Assembly (NCBI GenBank): GCA_006384855.1
Contig: VCJN01001281.1
Span: 43,637-107,636, forward strand
Direction of reading: 5' to 3'
DNA length: 64,000 nucleotides
DNA from: Tetraselmis striata
Taxonomy: Eukaryota; Chlorophyta; Chlorodendrophyceae; Chlorodendrales; Chlorodendraceae
Part shown: positions 37,107 to 46,344 of the stretch, in pieces
How positions within the stretch are numbered: the first letter of the stretch is position 1
How the letters are laid out: the number at the start of each line of letters is the position of its first letter
Translations under genes and position numbers: made by a program
Notes under the pieces: generated by a model
The model's database searches: none
Told to the model about the DNA's origin: nothing
The model's input: only the letters and a program-made list of their open reading frames with translations

Positions 37107-38087
37107 TCAGCTTCCGGCCGCCAGACGCCCGGTCGCGCCGCGCTCAGGAGCGTCGCCGCCCAGCGCCCGCGCGATCAGCGTCACATTGTGGTCGATCATG
37201 CCGAGATAGGTCCCCTCATAGGTTCCGTCCTCGCCCATGGCATCGGAGAATAGCTCGCCGCCGATGGCGACCTCATGGCCGCGCGACGCCGCTCCTTCGA
37301 TGAGCGCGCGCACGCTGCGGTCGGACACGGAGGATTCCACGAAGACCGCCTTGATCCCGCGCGACACCAGCACGTCGACCAGCTCCGACACGCGCTGCAA
37401 TCCGGCCTCGCTTTGCGTGGAGATCCCCTGGATGCCGAGCACCTCGAACCCATAGGCGCGGCCGAAATAATTGAAGGCGTCATGGGCGGTGACCAGCACG
37501 CGGGCCTCCGGCGGAACGCTTGCCTGCACCTTGCGGGCATAATCGGCAAGTGCGGCGATTTCCTCCAGATGGGCGGCCGCATTGGCGCGGAAGGCCTCTT
37601 CCGACGCCGGCCGCGCCTCGATCAGCGCGTCGCGCACCGCAACGATTGCATTGGACCACAGGTCCGGATCCATCCAGACGTGCGGATCGAACTTGTCGGC
37701 ATAGTCCTCATGGGCGACCAGCGCGTCACGGGGCAAAACCTCGGCGACGGAAACGACCGGCTTGCGTTTGCCGAGACCGGCGAAAAAGTCCTCCATCTGC
37801 GCCTCGAGATAGAGGCCGTGGCGCAGCACCAAATCGGCGTTCACCATCGCGACGATGTCGGTGCGGGTCTGGCGGTAGGAGTGCGGATCGACGCCCGGCC
37901 CCATCAGGGCCTGCACGGTCACCGCATCGCCACCGACGCGACGCGCGGCGTCGGCGATCATGCCCGTGGTCGCGACGACCTTGAGCGCCTCGCCCTCGGC
38001 GCGAAGCGGAGACGGCGCGGCAAGGGAGAGCATCAGACCAAGCGCCGCGGCGCCGACCACCAGTTGCCGTCTCGTCCAGTCGCGCAT
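37107..38087 (-). CDS. Periplasmic metal-binding protein of the ABC transporter (TroA/SitA/ZnuA family)
   Basis: A 326-residue protein with an N-terminal signal (TRRQLVVGAAALGLMLSLAAPSPLRAEG; the RR makes Tat export possible). The family's metal ligands are visible: His in GVDPHSYRQT, His in FDPHVWMDPDLW, the HDAFNYFGRAYG segment and the acidic ESSVSDRS. There is no long histidine-rich loop as in ZnuA, which leans toward manganese. It is the first gene of a four-gene operon with two Fur-like boxes upstream. Confidence 0.9.
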   Translation of the reverse strand: MRDWTRRQLVVGAAALGLMLSLAAPSPLRAEGEALKVVATTGMIADAARRVGGDAVTVQALMGPGVDPHSYRQTRTDIVAMVNADLVLRHGLYLEAQMEDFFAGLGKRKPVVSVAEVLPRDALVAHEDYADKFDPHVWMDPDLWSNAIVAVRDALIEARPASEEAFRANAAAHLEEIAALADYARKVQASVPPEARVLVTAHDAFNYFGRAYGFEVLGIQGISTQSEAGLQRVSELVDVLVSRGIKAVFVESSVSDRSVRALIEGAASRGHEVAIGGELFSDAMGEDGTYEGTYLGMIDHNVTLIARALGGDAPERGATGRLAAGS

Positions 38088-38150
38088 TTACCAACCTCGC
38101 CTCTTTGCCTGTCCTTGCGCGGCCGTCTCCGGTCCGCGCCCAACATGAAT

Positions 38151-38196
38151 ATGAGAATGATTTGCAACTGTCAATGAAAATGAGAACCATTTGCAA
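38151..38196. promoter_or_regulatory. Two Fur/Mur-like boxes upstream of the metal transporter
   Basis: ATGAGAATGATTTGCAA (38151-38167) and ATGAGAACCATTTGCAA (38180-38196) are direct copies differing at two positions, 29 bp apart. Their TGCAAAT...TCTCAT form resembles the sites bound by alphaproteobacterial Fur-family manganese (Mur) or iron regulators at sitABCD promoters. They are 60-110 bp from the binding-protein start. Regulation by Mn through Mur is the inference. Confidence 0.55.
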
Positions 38197-38345
38197 AAAC
38201 GAGCCAAGCCCTGTCGCGCCAGCACGCGGGCATAGCCTGATTGCGTTTACGGCAATGCGCCCCTGCCGGATCGCGCGCGGGCTCCTTTGCGCAAAATAGG
38301 GAAAAGCGGCCGCGCGACGGGGACGGCACCGTCGCGTCACGCTAT

Positions 38346-38357
38346 GTTCATATGAAC
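38346..38357. promoter_or_regulatory. Palindrome GTTCATATGAAC before the DeoR gene
   Basis: A perfect 12-bp palindrome, followed by a further GTTC at 38361, about 77 bp upstream of the DeoR start. DeoR-family proteins commonly bind repeated TTC/GAA-containing sites in their own promoter, so autoregulation is plausible. Confidence 0.4.
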
Positions 38358-38433
38358 GTAGTTCAACGATCAACCGAACGGCTTGCCTCTTCGGGCGAGC
38401 CTCCGTAGACAACCAGGGAGCATCGTCGCATCC

Positions 38434-39231
38434 ATGTTCGGCGAAGGGGACATCACGCCGCGCCAGCGCGACATCGCAGACCTGGTGCAGTCGGACGGGT
38501 TTGCCTCGGTGGAGGATCTTGCCCGGCGCTTCGGGGTCACGACCCAGACCATCCGGCGTGATCTCACGCGACTGTGCCGGCGCGGCATCCTGCGGCGCAC
38601 CCATGGCGGGGTGGAACCGCCGGCCCAGACGGGAAACCTGCATTACGCCCGCCGCCAGATCCTCAATCTCGCGGCCAAACGCGCGATTGCAGAGGCGGTT
38701 GCGGAAGAAGTGCGCGACGGCGCCGCCCTGGCGTTTTCCATCGGAACGACGCCCGAAATCGTCATGCAGGCGCTGGTGCACCACAAGAACCTGCGCATCT
38801 TCACCAACAACCTGCATGTCGCCTTTGCCGCCTCGCAATGCGACAGCTTCGAGGTCACCATCGCCGGCGGCCGCTTGCGCCATGGCGACTGCGACATCCT
38901 GGGCGCGGAAACCCAGAGCTTCTTCGCCGGCTACAAGGTCGATATCGGCATCTTCGGCGTTGCCGGCGTCGATGCCGACGGCACGCTGCTCGACTTCCAC
39001 GAAGACGAGGTCACGGCCCGCCAGGCGATCCTGGCAAACTGCCGTCAGGCCTATCTCGTGCTCGATGCCAGCAAGTTCGGCCGGCCGGCGCATGTGCGCG
39101 GCGGGCATATCACCGACGTGGCGGCGGTCGTCTGCGACAGTCCGCCCCCCGACGCGCTGCGCCGCCAGCTGCAGCAGGCCGGCACCCGCATTATCGTGCC
39201 CGCAGAACCGTCCGAGCTCATTCGGGCCTGA
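38434..39231 (+). CDS. DeoR/GlpR-family transcriptional regulator
   Basis: From ATG 38434 (MFGEGDITPRQRDIADLVQSDGF) 265 residues. The N-terminal DeoR helix-turn-helix is clear (VEDLARRFGVTTQTIRRDLTRLCRRGILRRTHGG). The sugar-phosphate-sensing domain follows (IGTTPEIVMQAL, NNLHVAFAAS, VAGVDADGTLLDFHEDEV, LVLDASKFGRPAHVR). Such regulators respond to phosphorylated sugars or polyols. Neither neighbour is a sugar operon, so its target is unknown. Confidence 0.9.
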   Translation: MFGEGDITPRQRDIADLVQSDGFASVEDLARRFGVTTQTIRRDLTRLCRRGILRRTHGGVEPPAQTGNLHYARRQILNLAAKRAIAEAVAEEVRDGAALAFSIGTTPEIVMQALVHHKNLRIFTNNLHVAFAASQCDSFEVTIAGGRLRHGDCDILGAETQSFFAGYKVDIGIFGVAGVDADGTLLDFHEDEVTARQAILANCRQAYLVLDASKFGRPAHVRGGHITDVAAVVCDSPPPDALRRQLQQAGTRIIVPAEPSELIRA

Positions 39232-39320
39232 CCCCGGCAGCCGCGGCACTTACACCCTTTGATTGAATTTTTTCGGGATACAGTCAAAATCAAGGCCATC
39301 TCGAAATGGGAGGCGGTACG

Positions 39321-40214
39321 ATGGTAAAGGCAATTCTGGACATGCTCGGGCTCTCGGGCCGATCGATGGAGAAGGACCCGAAGGTTGCCCTTGCCTATCG
39401 AATCTTCGGTCCCGACGGGCGAGACGAGACCGACGAGCTGCGCGCACGGCTGCGCGCTGCCCGCCAGAGCAGCGAAACTGCGCCGGCGGAGAACCTCGTG
39501 CGCGTGTGCGCCGACGGCGATTCCTGGATCAACATTCTCTGGCCATGGTCAACGCTGTTCGGCCACGAGAAGACCTTATTCGACGTGATCGAGGAGAACG
39601 TCTCCTATTACAGCCGCAGCGTCGGCTATCCCGGCGACACGCTGGCGGACATGCTGGCCGCGCGCGACTACCGCCAACCGCTGGATTCTGGGATCTTCGA
39701 CTATTTCGTCTTTTCCGGCGGGGGCAACGATGTCCTCGGCGGCAGCGCGCTTGTCGCCCTTTTGCGCGACCGGCAGGCCGTGGGCAGCAGCCCGGATCCG
39801 CACGACTGCATCGATCCGGACGCGCTCGCCTCCGCCGTGGCGACCCTTGCGAGCGGCTACGACTTCATCGCCCGCGACGTCAGGGCCGCCGACACCGGCG
39901 TCACCATGCTCGTCCACGGTTACGATTATCCGGCCGCGCGCGCCGGCGAACCGTGGCTTGCCGTCCCTTTCACCGCGAAAGGCTACGACCTGACCGTCGA
40001 CGAGGAGCTGATCGCCGCGATCCTCAGGCATCTTGTCGATGCCTTCTACGACATGCTCGAGGGGGTTGCGGGCGAACATCCCCATGTGCAGGTGGTGAAC
40101 CTGCGCAATGTCGTCGATGGCCGCTGGAACGACGAGCTGCATCCGCAAGAGGCAGCCTCCGTCGACCTTGCCGCGAAGTTCACCGACCGCATGCCGGCCG
40201 CGCCGGTCGCCTAG
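39321..40214 (+). CDS. SGNH/GDSL-family hydrolase
   Basis: ATG 39321 (MVKAILDMLGLSG) has GGGAGG about 8 bases upstream; 297 residues. VRVCADGDSWINILWPW carries the block I GDS serine, FSGGGNDVLGG is block III with Gly-X-Asn-Asp, and NDELHPQE is block V with the Asp-X-X-His pair, so a catalytic Ser-Asp-His triad is present. No signal peptide, so it is probably cytosolic. It begins 90 bp after the DeoR gene. Substrate unknown (esterase, lipase or acetylhydrolase). Confidence 0.8.
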   Translation: MVKAILDMLGLSGRSMEKDPKVALAYRIFGPDGRDETDELRARLRAARQSSETAPAENLVRVCADGDSWINILWPWSTLFGHEKTLFDVIEENVSYYSRSVGYPGDTLADMLAARDYRQPLDSGIFDYFVFSGGGNDVLGGSALVALLRDRQAVGSSPDPHDCIDPDALASAVATLASGYDFIARDVRAADTGVTMLVHGYDYPAARAGEPWLAVPFTAKGYDLTVDEELIAAILRHLVDAFYDMLEGVAGEHPHVQVVNLRNVVDGRWNDELHPQEAASVDLAAKFTDRMPAAPVA

Positions 40215-40220
40215 CAGGGC

Positions 40221-40844
40221 TTACCAGGTGACGATCAGGAGGTCTCCCGGACCGTCGGGGCCGGTTGCCGGCACATGGGCGATCGCCGCACGCGGGCTGA
40301 CGAAAGCCCGAAACAGCCGCAGAAACACCGCCCGGTGCCAGGGGCAGCCGGCGAGCGCCAGCGGATGCCCCTGCAAGAGGAATTTCATCGGTCGCCCCGG
40401 CAGCACCCGCAGCCTCCCCTCACCTGCGAAGGTCCAGGCATTGCGCGCCACGGCACGGGCAAGTAGATGCGCGGCCGCACCGGCTGGAAGCGCCCGCAGC
40501 ACGCCGCGCGCAAGCGCCGGAATGCGATTGGCAATCACGTAATCCGCCGTTCGCCACCCGGCCTGCGTACAAAAGGCGGCAGCCGTTTCGGGCCAGTCGC
40601 GATAGAGAACCGCATAGAGGCGCTCCACCTCCGGGACCGGAACCATCTCGCCCGGCGGCGTCTTAAGCCAGGCGGACAGTCCGGCTGCGGCAAACAGCCG
40701 GCCGGTCTCCTCCGCCCCCGCCATTTGCGTCATGGCGGCCGCCAGCTGCAAGGCGGCGTTGGGACCGATCACCCCGGCCTGACCGGATGGCACGGACGTG
40801 GCAGGCCGCACGGCCGCGCCGTCGCGCGCGACCTCCTCACGCAT
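40221..40844 (-). CDS. bchJ: Bacteriochlorophyll 4-vinyl reductase BchJ
   Basis: A 207-residue protein whose second half ([62 protein letters not shown]) is the BchJ/V4R pattern. BchJ is associated with reduction of the C8 vinyl group of bacteriochlorophyll precursors, though its catalytic role has been questioned and it may act as a tetrapyrrole carrier. It overlaps the bchE stop by 8 bp, so the two are co-translated. It meets the SGNH gene tail to tail. Confidence 0.82.
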   Translation of the reverse strand: MREEVARDGAAVRPATSVPSGQAGVIGPNAALQLAAAMTQMAGAEETGRLFAAAGLSAWLKTPPGEMVPVPEVERLYAVLYRDWPETAAAFCTQAGWRTADYVIANRIPALARGVLRALPAGAAAHLLARAVARNAWTFAGEGRLRVLPGRPMKFLLQGHPLALAGCPWHRAVFLRLFRAFVSPRAAIAHVPATGPDGPGDLLIVTW

Positions 40845-42442
40845 CGGCCATCTGCTCCTCGCCGCCGCCGCAGGCCTTTTGCGCCGCCGCCTGGCTTCGC
40901 ACCGCCTTCGCCTTTTGCGCCCGCTCCGCCGCCGCCTCCCAGTCTTCCAACTGGGCCGGGGCGATCTTGCGCGTGTCGTCGAAATGGAAGTCGACCTTCT
41001 TCTTCGACTGCGGCCCCCAGTAGCCGACCTTGCCGAGGTCGTAGAACGTGCGCTGGAACCCGGCCTTAAGAAACGCCTTCAGGCATCCAAGCAGATAGCG
41101 CCGGCGGAAGCCGCTGCCGCGCCAGGGATAGTCCAGCAGCGCCTTCTTCATGTAGAAGCGCCGGTAGTTGTTCATCACCCGGTCGAGCAGTTCCGCCCGG
41201 TCCATGGCCTCCGGCTTCATGATCGGCGTGACGAAATTATACTTGGAGAAGTCGAAGACCTCGACCTTGTCGCCGAGATCCTGGTAGAGCGGCGAGAACG
41301 GCCAGGGGGTGTACATCGCCCAGTTGGCGAGGTCCGGGTTCCAGTCCCGCGCCATCTTGTAGGTCTCTTCCAGCGTCTCTGGCGTCTCGTTGTCCAGACC
41401 GACGATGAACTGCGCCTCCACGAATATATCCGCCTCCCGCAGCAGGCGGATCGCTTCCTTGTTTTCCTCGACCTTGGTTTCCTTGTTGAACTGATCCAGT
41501 TTCAGCTGCGCCGCCGCCTCGGTGCCGAGGCTCACATGCACCAGCCCCGCGCGCCGGTAAAGCGGCAGCAGCTCCTTGTCGCGCATGATATCGGTGACCC
41601 GTGTGTTGATCCCCCATTGCACCCGCCGCGGCAGATCACGCCTGATCAGCTCCTCGCAGAACTGGATGAATTTCCGCCGGTTGATGGTCGGCTCCTCGTC
41701 GGCCAGGATGAAGAAGCCCACATCGTGTTCGTTCACGAGCTGCTCGATCTCGTCGACCACCTTCAGCGGATCCCGCACCCGGTAGTCGCGCCAGAATTTC
41801 CACTGCGAGCAGAAAGAGCAGGTAAACGGACAGCCGCGCGCCAGATTGGGGATCGCCACGCGGCGCCCAAGCGGCACATAGATGTAGTTCTCCCATTCCA
41901 GCAGCGACCAGTCGGGCGTGATCGCATCGAGGTTCTTCACCGTGGAAGCCGCCTGCGTCGCCTTGATCGTCTCGCCGTCCTTGAAGGCAAGCCCCTTGAT
42001 CCTGTTCCTGTCGGCGGGCCAGCGTCCGTCGCGCACCGCCTCCATCAGCTCCACGATGATCTCTTCGCCTTCGCCGCGCACGATCACATCCACGCTGTCG
42101 CATTCGCTCAGCACCTGCTTGTACATGAAGGTCGCATGCACCCCGCCCAGAACCCGCAGCGCGTTCGGCACCACTTCCTTGGCCACCTGCAAGGTCTGCT
42201 CGGCCACATAGATCGACGGCGTGATCGCGGTCGTGCCCACCACGTCGGGCTGCAACTCCGCCAGTCTGACACGCAGATCGCCCTCGCTCAGATCATGGGT
42301 CATCGCGTCGATGAACTGAACGTCGTCGAATCCCGCCGATTTCAGCGACCCGGCCAGATAGGCAACCCAGGCCGGCGGCCAGTTGCCCGGCGATCTCGGC
42401 GCCGCCGGAGTGATAATTCGGATGAACAAGCACGATGCGCAT
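40837..42442 (-). CDS. bchE: Anaerobic Mg-protoporphyrin IX monomethyl ester cyclase BchE (one frameshift)
   Basis: BchE is a B12-dependent radical-SAM enzyme that forms the fifth ring of bacteriochlorophyll without oxygen. ATG 42442 with GGGAGGG upstream starts [19 protein letters not shown]. The rest follows in another frame ([19 protein letters not shown]), because the GGG at 42386-42388 has one base too many; repaired length about 534. The B12-binding region ([17 protein letters not shown]) precedes the 4Fe-4S motif CPFTCSFC and the TIM barrel. A palindromic operator lies 42-77 bp upstream. The oxygen-independent enzyme implies that pigment can be made anaerobically. Confidence 0.92.
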
Positions 42443-42483
42443 GGCAAACCCTCCCGTGAAAGGGAAAGGTTACACCCGACACC

Positions 42484-42519
42484 GTCACACGAAATTGACA
42501 CATGTCAATTTCGTGTGAC
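42484..42519. promoter_or_regulatory. 36-bp palindrome at the bchE promoter with FNR/Dnr-like and PpsR-like motifs
   Basis: Arms GTCACACGAAATTGAC and its complement surround a 4-base centre. The core TTGACACATGTCAA (42495-42508) has the FNR/Dnr form TTGAC-N4-GTCAA. TGT-N12-ACA, the PpsR/CrtJ site, is present at 42503-42520, and a second copy on the left side misses one base. Both regulator types control bchE in purple bacteria, so a joint oxygen/redox switch is a reasonable inference. Confidence 0.6.
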
Positions 42520-42544
42520 ACCGACCGCCGAAGGTCGTGGCCCG

Positions 42545-43373
42545 CTAGGCCTCCAGACCGAGGATCGCGCGTGCCTCCGCAACGCTTGCCGGATGCCGGC
42601 CGTAGTCGGCGCAGATATCGGCGGTGCGTTTCACCAGAGCTGCATTGGAGGGGGCAAGCGTGTCGCGGTCCAGCCGGATGTTGTCCTCCAGACCGGTGCG
42701 GCAATGTCCGCCGGCTTCCATCGCCCAGCGGCTGACCTCCAGCTGGTGCCGGCCGATGCCCGCCGCCGTCCAGGTCGCCTCCGGCATCAGCCGGCGGGTG
42801 GTCTCGACGTAAAAACTCGAACACGCGGCGGTCGACCGGCATGGCGTTCTTCACGCCCATGACGAACTGCACATGCAGCGGCGCGGCGAGCCGCCCGTCG
42901 GCGACCATCGCCGCCGCCTGGAAGATGTGCGACAGGTCGAAGGCTTCGATCTCGGGCTTGATGTTGTAGGTGCGCATTTCGCTTGCCAGCCAGTCGACCA
43001 GCTCGGGCGGGTTTTCGTAGACGCGGGTCGGGAAATTGTTCGATCCGACCGAGAGCGACGCCATTTCGGGTGCGAGCGGCAGCATGCCGCCGCGTGTCTT
43101 GCCGGCGCCCGAGCGGCCGCCGGTGGAGAGCTGCACGATCATGCCCGGACAATGGGCCTTGATCCCCTCCATCAGCCGGGCAAAGCGATCCGGGTCGGAG
43201 GTTGGTGTGCCGTCGTCCTCGCGCACATGGCAATGGGCGATGGTGGCCCCGGCCTCAAACGCTTCCTGCGTGCTTTCGATCTGCTCGCTGACGGTGATCG
43301 GAACCGCGGGATTGTCCGACTTTTTCGGCACCGAACCGGTGATGGCGACGCAGATAATGCATGGATCGGACAT
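42545..43373 (-). CDS. BKACE (DUF849) beta-keto acid cleavage enzyme family protein (one frameshift)
   Basis: ATG 43373 (MSDPCIICVAITGSVPKKSDNPAVPITVSEQ) gives about 275 residues. IAHCHVRED (metal-binding His-X-His), GMIVQLSTGGRSG and NIKPEIEAFDLSHI are the BKACE family landmarks. These zinc enzymes condense a beta-keto acid with acetyl-CoA to acetoacetate and a new CoA ester. The AAAAA at 42811-42815 appears to have one base too many, separating VFEF from YVETTRRLMPEATW. The specific keto acid is unknown; no carnitine or lysine fermentation genes are adjacent. Confidence 0.85.
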
Positions 43374-43562
43374 GCGAGAAGGCTCCCGTGAAACGCGATG
43401 CGCCCGGCGGCTGCTTTGGCCTCCGGCGCCTCTTTTGGCAATTGTCATGAACCGGCGCGAAGGCGGCTGGCCGCAGGATGCGGCAACGGTGTTTTGGTTA
43501 TCAGCTTCCGCCAGCAACAGCAAACCGCACCCGAGCATGGCCCGGCGCGTCCGCCCCGAGCC

Positions 43563-45572
43563 TCAGGCGCCTTTTCCAAGCAGGTCCGGCTTTTCCAGCA
43601 ACGGCACCCGGGCGAAACTTCGCAGCAACTGGCCGGCAAGTTCGCCGGCCGGCACCGCATGGCCGTAATAGAACCCCTGGGCGACCCGGCACCCGGCGCG
43701 GCGCAGCAGCGCGCACTGGCTGGGTGTCTCCACCCCTTCCACCGTGACGCTGATGTTGAGACGCTGCGCCAGCTCGACGATGGAGCGGATGATCAGCAGG
43801 CTTTGCGCATCGCTTTCCAGGGTCTGGACGAAGCTGCGGTCGACCTTCAACTCGTCCCAGGCGAAGTCGCGCAGATAGGACAAGGCGGAATAGCCCGTGC
43901 CGAAATCGTCGAGCGCGATCCACACGCCGAGCGCCTTGAGCCGCCGCAGGGTCGCGAGCGCCCGCGTGGAATCGCTCATCACCATGCTCTCGGTCACTTC
44001 AAGCTTGAGGCGCTCAGGCGGCAACCCTGTCTCTTCCAGGATGTCGGCAACCGTGCCCGGCAGGTCCGCGCGCGCCAATTGCGCCACGGACAGGTTGACG
44101 GACACCGGCACGTCCTGCGGCAGCAGGCTGGCGTCCCGGCAGGCGGAGCGCAGGATGTGTTCGCCGATCTCGGCGATCCGGCCCGAGGCTTCCGCGATCC
44201 GGATGAACTCGCTTGGCGGGATCCAGCCAAGCTCGGCATGGCGCCAGCGCGCCAGCGCCTCGAAGCCGACGATGCGCCCGGTCGCCATCTCCACCTGGGG
44301 CTGGTAGTGCGTCACGATCTCGCCCCGCGACAATGCACAGGAAAATCCGGCCTCGATCAACTGTCGCCGCGTCGCATCCTCGCGCATCGACGCGTCATAG
44401 GCCTGGGAGCGCCCCTTTCCGGCGGCCTTGGCATGGCTCAGGGCAAGATCCGCGTTCTGGACCACCGAGTCGGCATCGACGGTCTGCCCATCGACCAGAG
44501 CGTAGCCGATGGTGACATTGACGACGATGTTTCCGTGGTCGAGACCATGGGCGGCATGCAGACCGTCGATCATTTCCTGGGCCCGGGCCTTGGCCTGCGG
44601 CGCGCCCTTCGGCACCCGCGTCAGCACCGTGAACTCGTCGCCGCCAAGCCGCGACACGAGGCCGTCGCCGCCCCAGCCGCCGACGATTTCCTCCAGCCGC
44701 CGCGCCACCGACATCAGGAGACTGTCTCCCGCGGCATGGCCGAGCATGTCGTTGACCGCCTTGAAGCCATCGAGATCGATGGCAAAGACCGCCAGCCGCC
44801 CCGCGCCCGCATCGCCCTCGACGATCACCTTGTCGAGCGCGGCGTCGAAGGCCAGCCGGTTGGCGAGCTGCGTCAGCGGATCGCGCTGCGCAACCTGCTC
44901 GAACTTCCGGGCGCTGCGCTCCGCCGATTCGCGCGCCAGGCGCAGGCCTCTGGCCTGAAACGACATCATCGCCAAAAGGACCGCGCCGAACACGATCAGC
45001 ACCATGACGAGCGCATTCTGGAAGCGCTGGCGCTCGCGCAGCGTCTCCCGGATGTCCGCGGCCTCCGTCAGGTTCGACATCATCGCCTGACCGCCGATTC
45101 GGATCAGTCCGCTGACAGCCTGCGCCAGGGTTCGGCGGATCTCGTCCGGCACGCCCGGATCCTCGATCCGGGCATAAAGCGGCGACAGGCCCGAGACTTG
45201 CGCCCGGACCCGCTCAAGCAGCGCGACGCGCTCCGGCGAAGTGGCGACAAAGTTCCCGAAGGCCCCGGCGGACCAGGTGTCGATGCGGCTCAGCAGGATA
45301 TTGTGGAACAGACGGGCGGCCTGGGCATCTTCAGGCGTCCGGGTTGCCGCGAAACGAGACACCCGTTCCAGCGCATTCACCGCGTCCAGCTTGCCGTTCA
45401 GCCCGTTCATGGCGATGTCGTAGCGCATCGACCGGTTGACCGCCTCGCCGGTCGTGAGAACCGCTTCCGCCTGCACGATGATGACAAGCACGAGGCCGCC
45501 CAGCACCATGATGGCAAGGAGCCTCATCTTTCCGACAAGCGTTTCGCCGATACGCGAAAACCCATCCATCAT
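43563..45572 (-). CDS. Membrane-bound GGDEF-EAL cyclic-di-GMP protein
   Basis: A 669-residue protein: membrane segment at about 15-40 (LLAIMVLGGLVLVIIVQ), a periplasmic helical sensor region, a second membrane segment at about 190-210, then GGDEF (RLGGDEFTVL, intact) and EAL (GFEALARWRH; later LDDFGTGYSALSYL and KVDRSFVQ, the catalytic metal motifs). Both domains look catalytically complete, so it could make or degrade c-di-GMP, or one may only sense. It starts 7 bp after the upstream periplasmic protein gene; the pair is likely a signal-sensing unit. Confidence 0.92.
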   Translation of the reverse strand: MMDGFSRIGETLVGKMRLLAIMVLGGLVLVIIVQAEAVLTTGEAVNRSMRYDIAMNGLNGKLDAVNALERVSRFAATRTPEDAQAARLFHNILLSRIDTWSAGAFGNFVATSPERVALLERVRAQVSGLSPLYARIEDPGVPDEIRRTLAQAVSGLIRIGGQAMMSNLTEAADIRETLRERQRFQNALVMVLIVFGAVLLAMMSFQARGLRLARESAERSARKFEQVAQRDPLTQLANRLAFDAALDKVIVEGDAGAGRLAVFAIDLDGFKAVNDMLGHAAGDSLLMSVARRLEEIVGGWGGDGLVSRLGGDEFTVLTRVPKGAPQAKARAQEMIDGLHAAHGLDHGNIVVNVTIGYALVDGQTVDADSVVQNADLALSHAKAAGKGRSQAYDASMREDATRRQLIEAGFSCALSRGEIVTHYQPQVEMATGRIVGFEALARWRHAELGWIPPSEFIRIAEASGRIAEIGEHILRSACRDASLLPQDVPVSVNLSVAQLARADLPGTVADILEETGLPPERLKLEVTESMVMSDSTRALATLRRLKALGVWIALDDFGTGYSALSYLRDFAWDELKVDRSFVQTLESDAQSLLIIRSIVELAQRLNISVTVEGVETPSQCALLRRAGCRVAQGFYYGHAVPAGELAGQLLRSFARVPLLEKPDLLGKGA

Positions 45573-45579
45573 TGCGGCC

Positions 45580-46068
45580 TTATTTGACCGTCAGCCGGCG
45601 CAGCTGCCAGATGGAACGGGAATAGTACAACTCGTTCCGCAGGTCGGGAAACCGGTCGAACGGGTAAATCAGGAAAAGCGGCCCCTTGTCGCGCACCGTC
45701 AGGATCGACCCGTTCGCGCGATAGGCGAGCAGGACGTCATAGGCCGCGGCATCGGAGATCGGGATTTCGGCGTAGAAGTCGTTGAGAGCGATGGCGGTCA
45801 GATTGTCCCCCTGCGCTCCGACATGCGCCATCAGCCTGGACAGGGGAACGCCTTCGAACACCATCACGCCGTCATGCCACGGCGTCGTTGTCTCGATGCG
45901 CTCCATGCCTAGCGCCTGCAGGTCGGCAAGCGTGAAGTCGACAGCCGTATCGCCCGCAATGCGGCCGTCGACGGTCAGCACGACCGCATCGTCGGCCAGA
46001 ACCGAACTCGCAAGCACGGACACCAGCAGGAGAAACCCGGCGCAAACCAGTCGAAGATTCTTCATCAC
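45580..46068 (-). CDS. Periplasmic protein with oxidoreductase molybdopterin-binding-like fold
   Basis: A 162-residue protein with a clear signal peptide (LRLVCAGFLLLVSVLASSVLAD). The remainder (FTLADLQALGMERIETTTPWHDGVMVFEGVPLSRLMAHVG, VRDKGPLFLIYPFD) matches the short SUOX-fold proteins that lack the cofactor cysteine. They are commonly encoded beside GGDEF/EAL proteins, as here, and are thought to act as periplasmic ligand partners. Function inferred from context. Confidence 0.7.
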   Translation of the reverse strand: MMKNLRLVCAGFLLLVSVLASSVLADDAVVLTVDGRIAGDTAVDFTLADLQALGMERIETTTPWHDGVMVFEGVPLSRLMAHVGAQGDNLTAIALNDFYAEIPISDAAAYDVLLAYRANGSILTVRDKGPLFLIYPFDRFPDLRNELYYSRSIWQLRRLTVK

Positions 46069-46344
46069 ATCTCGCTCTTGCTACTGCCGCACACCGCCCG
46101 GCGAAGGTGTTCCGCGACAGATATTGCATCATAGCACAAGAGTGACGCCAACAAATATAATGTTTCTTTAATGAGATCCGCTAACCCATCGTATAAATGA
46201 AAAGATAGATTCAAAAACGAATAATACTTACTGTCATTTATCCGGATACTGCAATAAGTTTATTTATAAATTTCCCAAAAATGACTTGCAATTCATCGTA
46301 AGAATTACGAAGTCTCGGCGATCGCTTAAGTGCGTCTTTTTCGC
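46069..46344. other. AT-rich intergenic region
   Basis: These 276 bp are AT-rich (especially 46150-46320) against a GC-rich background. They should hold the promoter of the periplasmic protein/c-di-GMP pair and the end of the FkbM-like transcript. I saw no gene and only a weak dyad (CGTAA-TTC-TTACG style) near 46300. Confidence 0.4.

Larger units (their letters stand above)
38088..38433. other. Divergent intergenic region with metal and DeoR operators
   Basis: These 346 bp separate the metal-transport operon from the DeoR-type regulator. Two direct 17-bp boxes near the transporter side and a perfect 12-bp palindrome near the regulator side are listed separately. No gene is seen in it. Confidence 0.6.

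Noticed and set aside
37107..38087. Naming the metal transporter znuABC
   Set aside because: The binding protein lacks a His-rich loop and the permease has a TroC/MntC-like tail; manganese is at least as likely, so no specific symbol is given.
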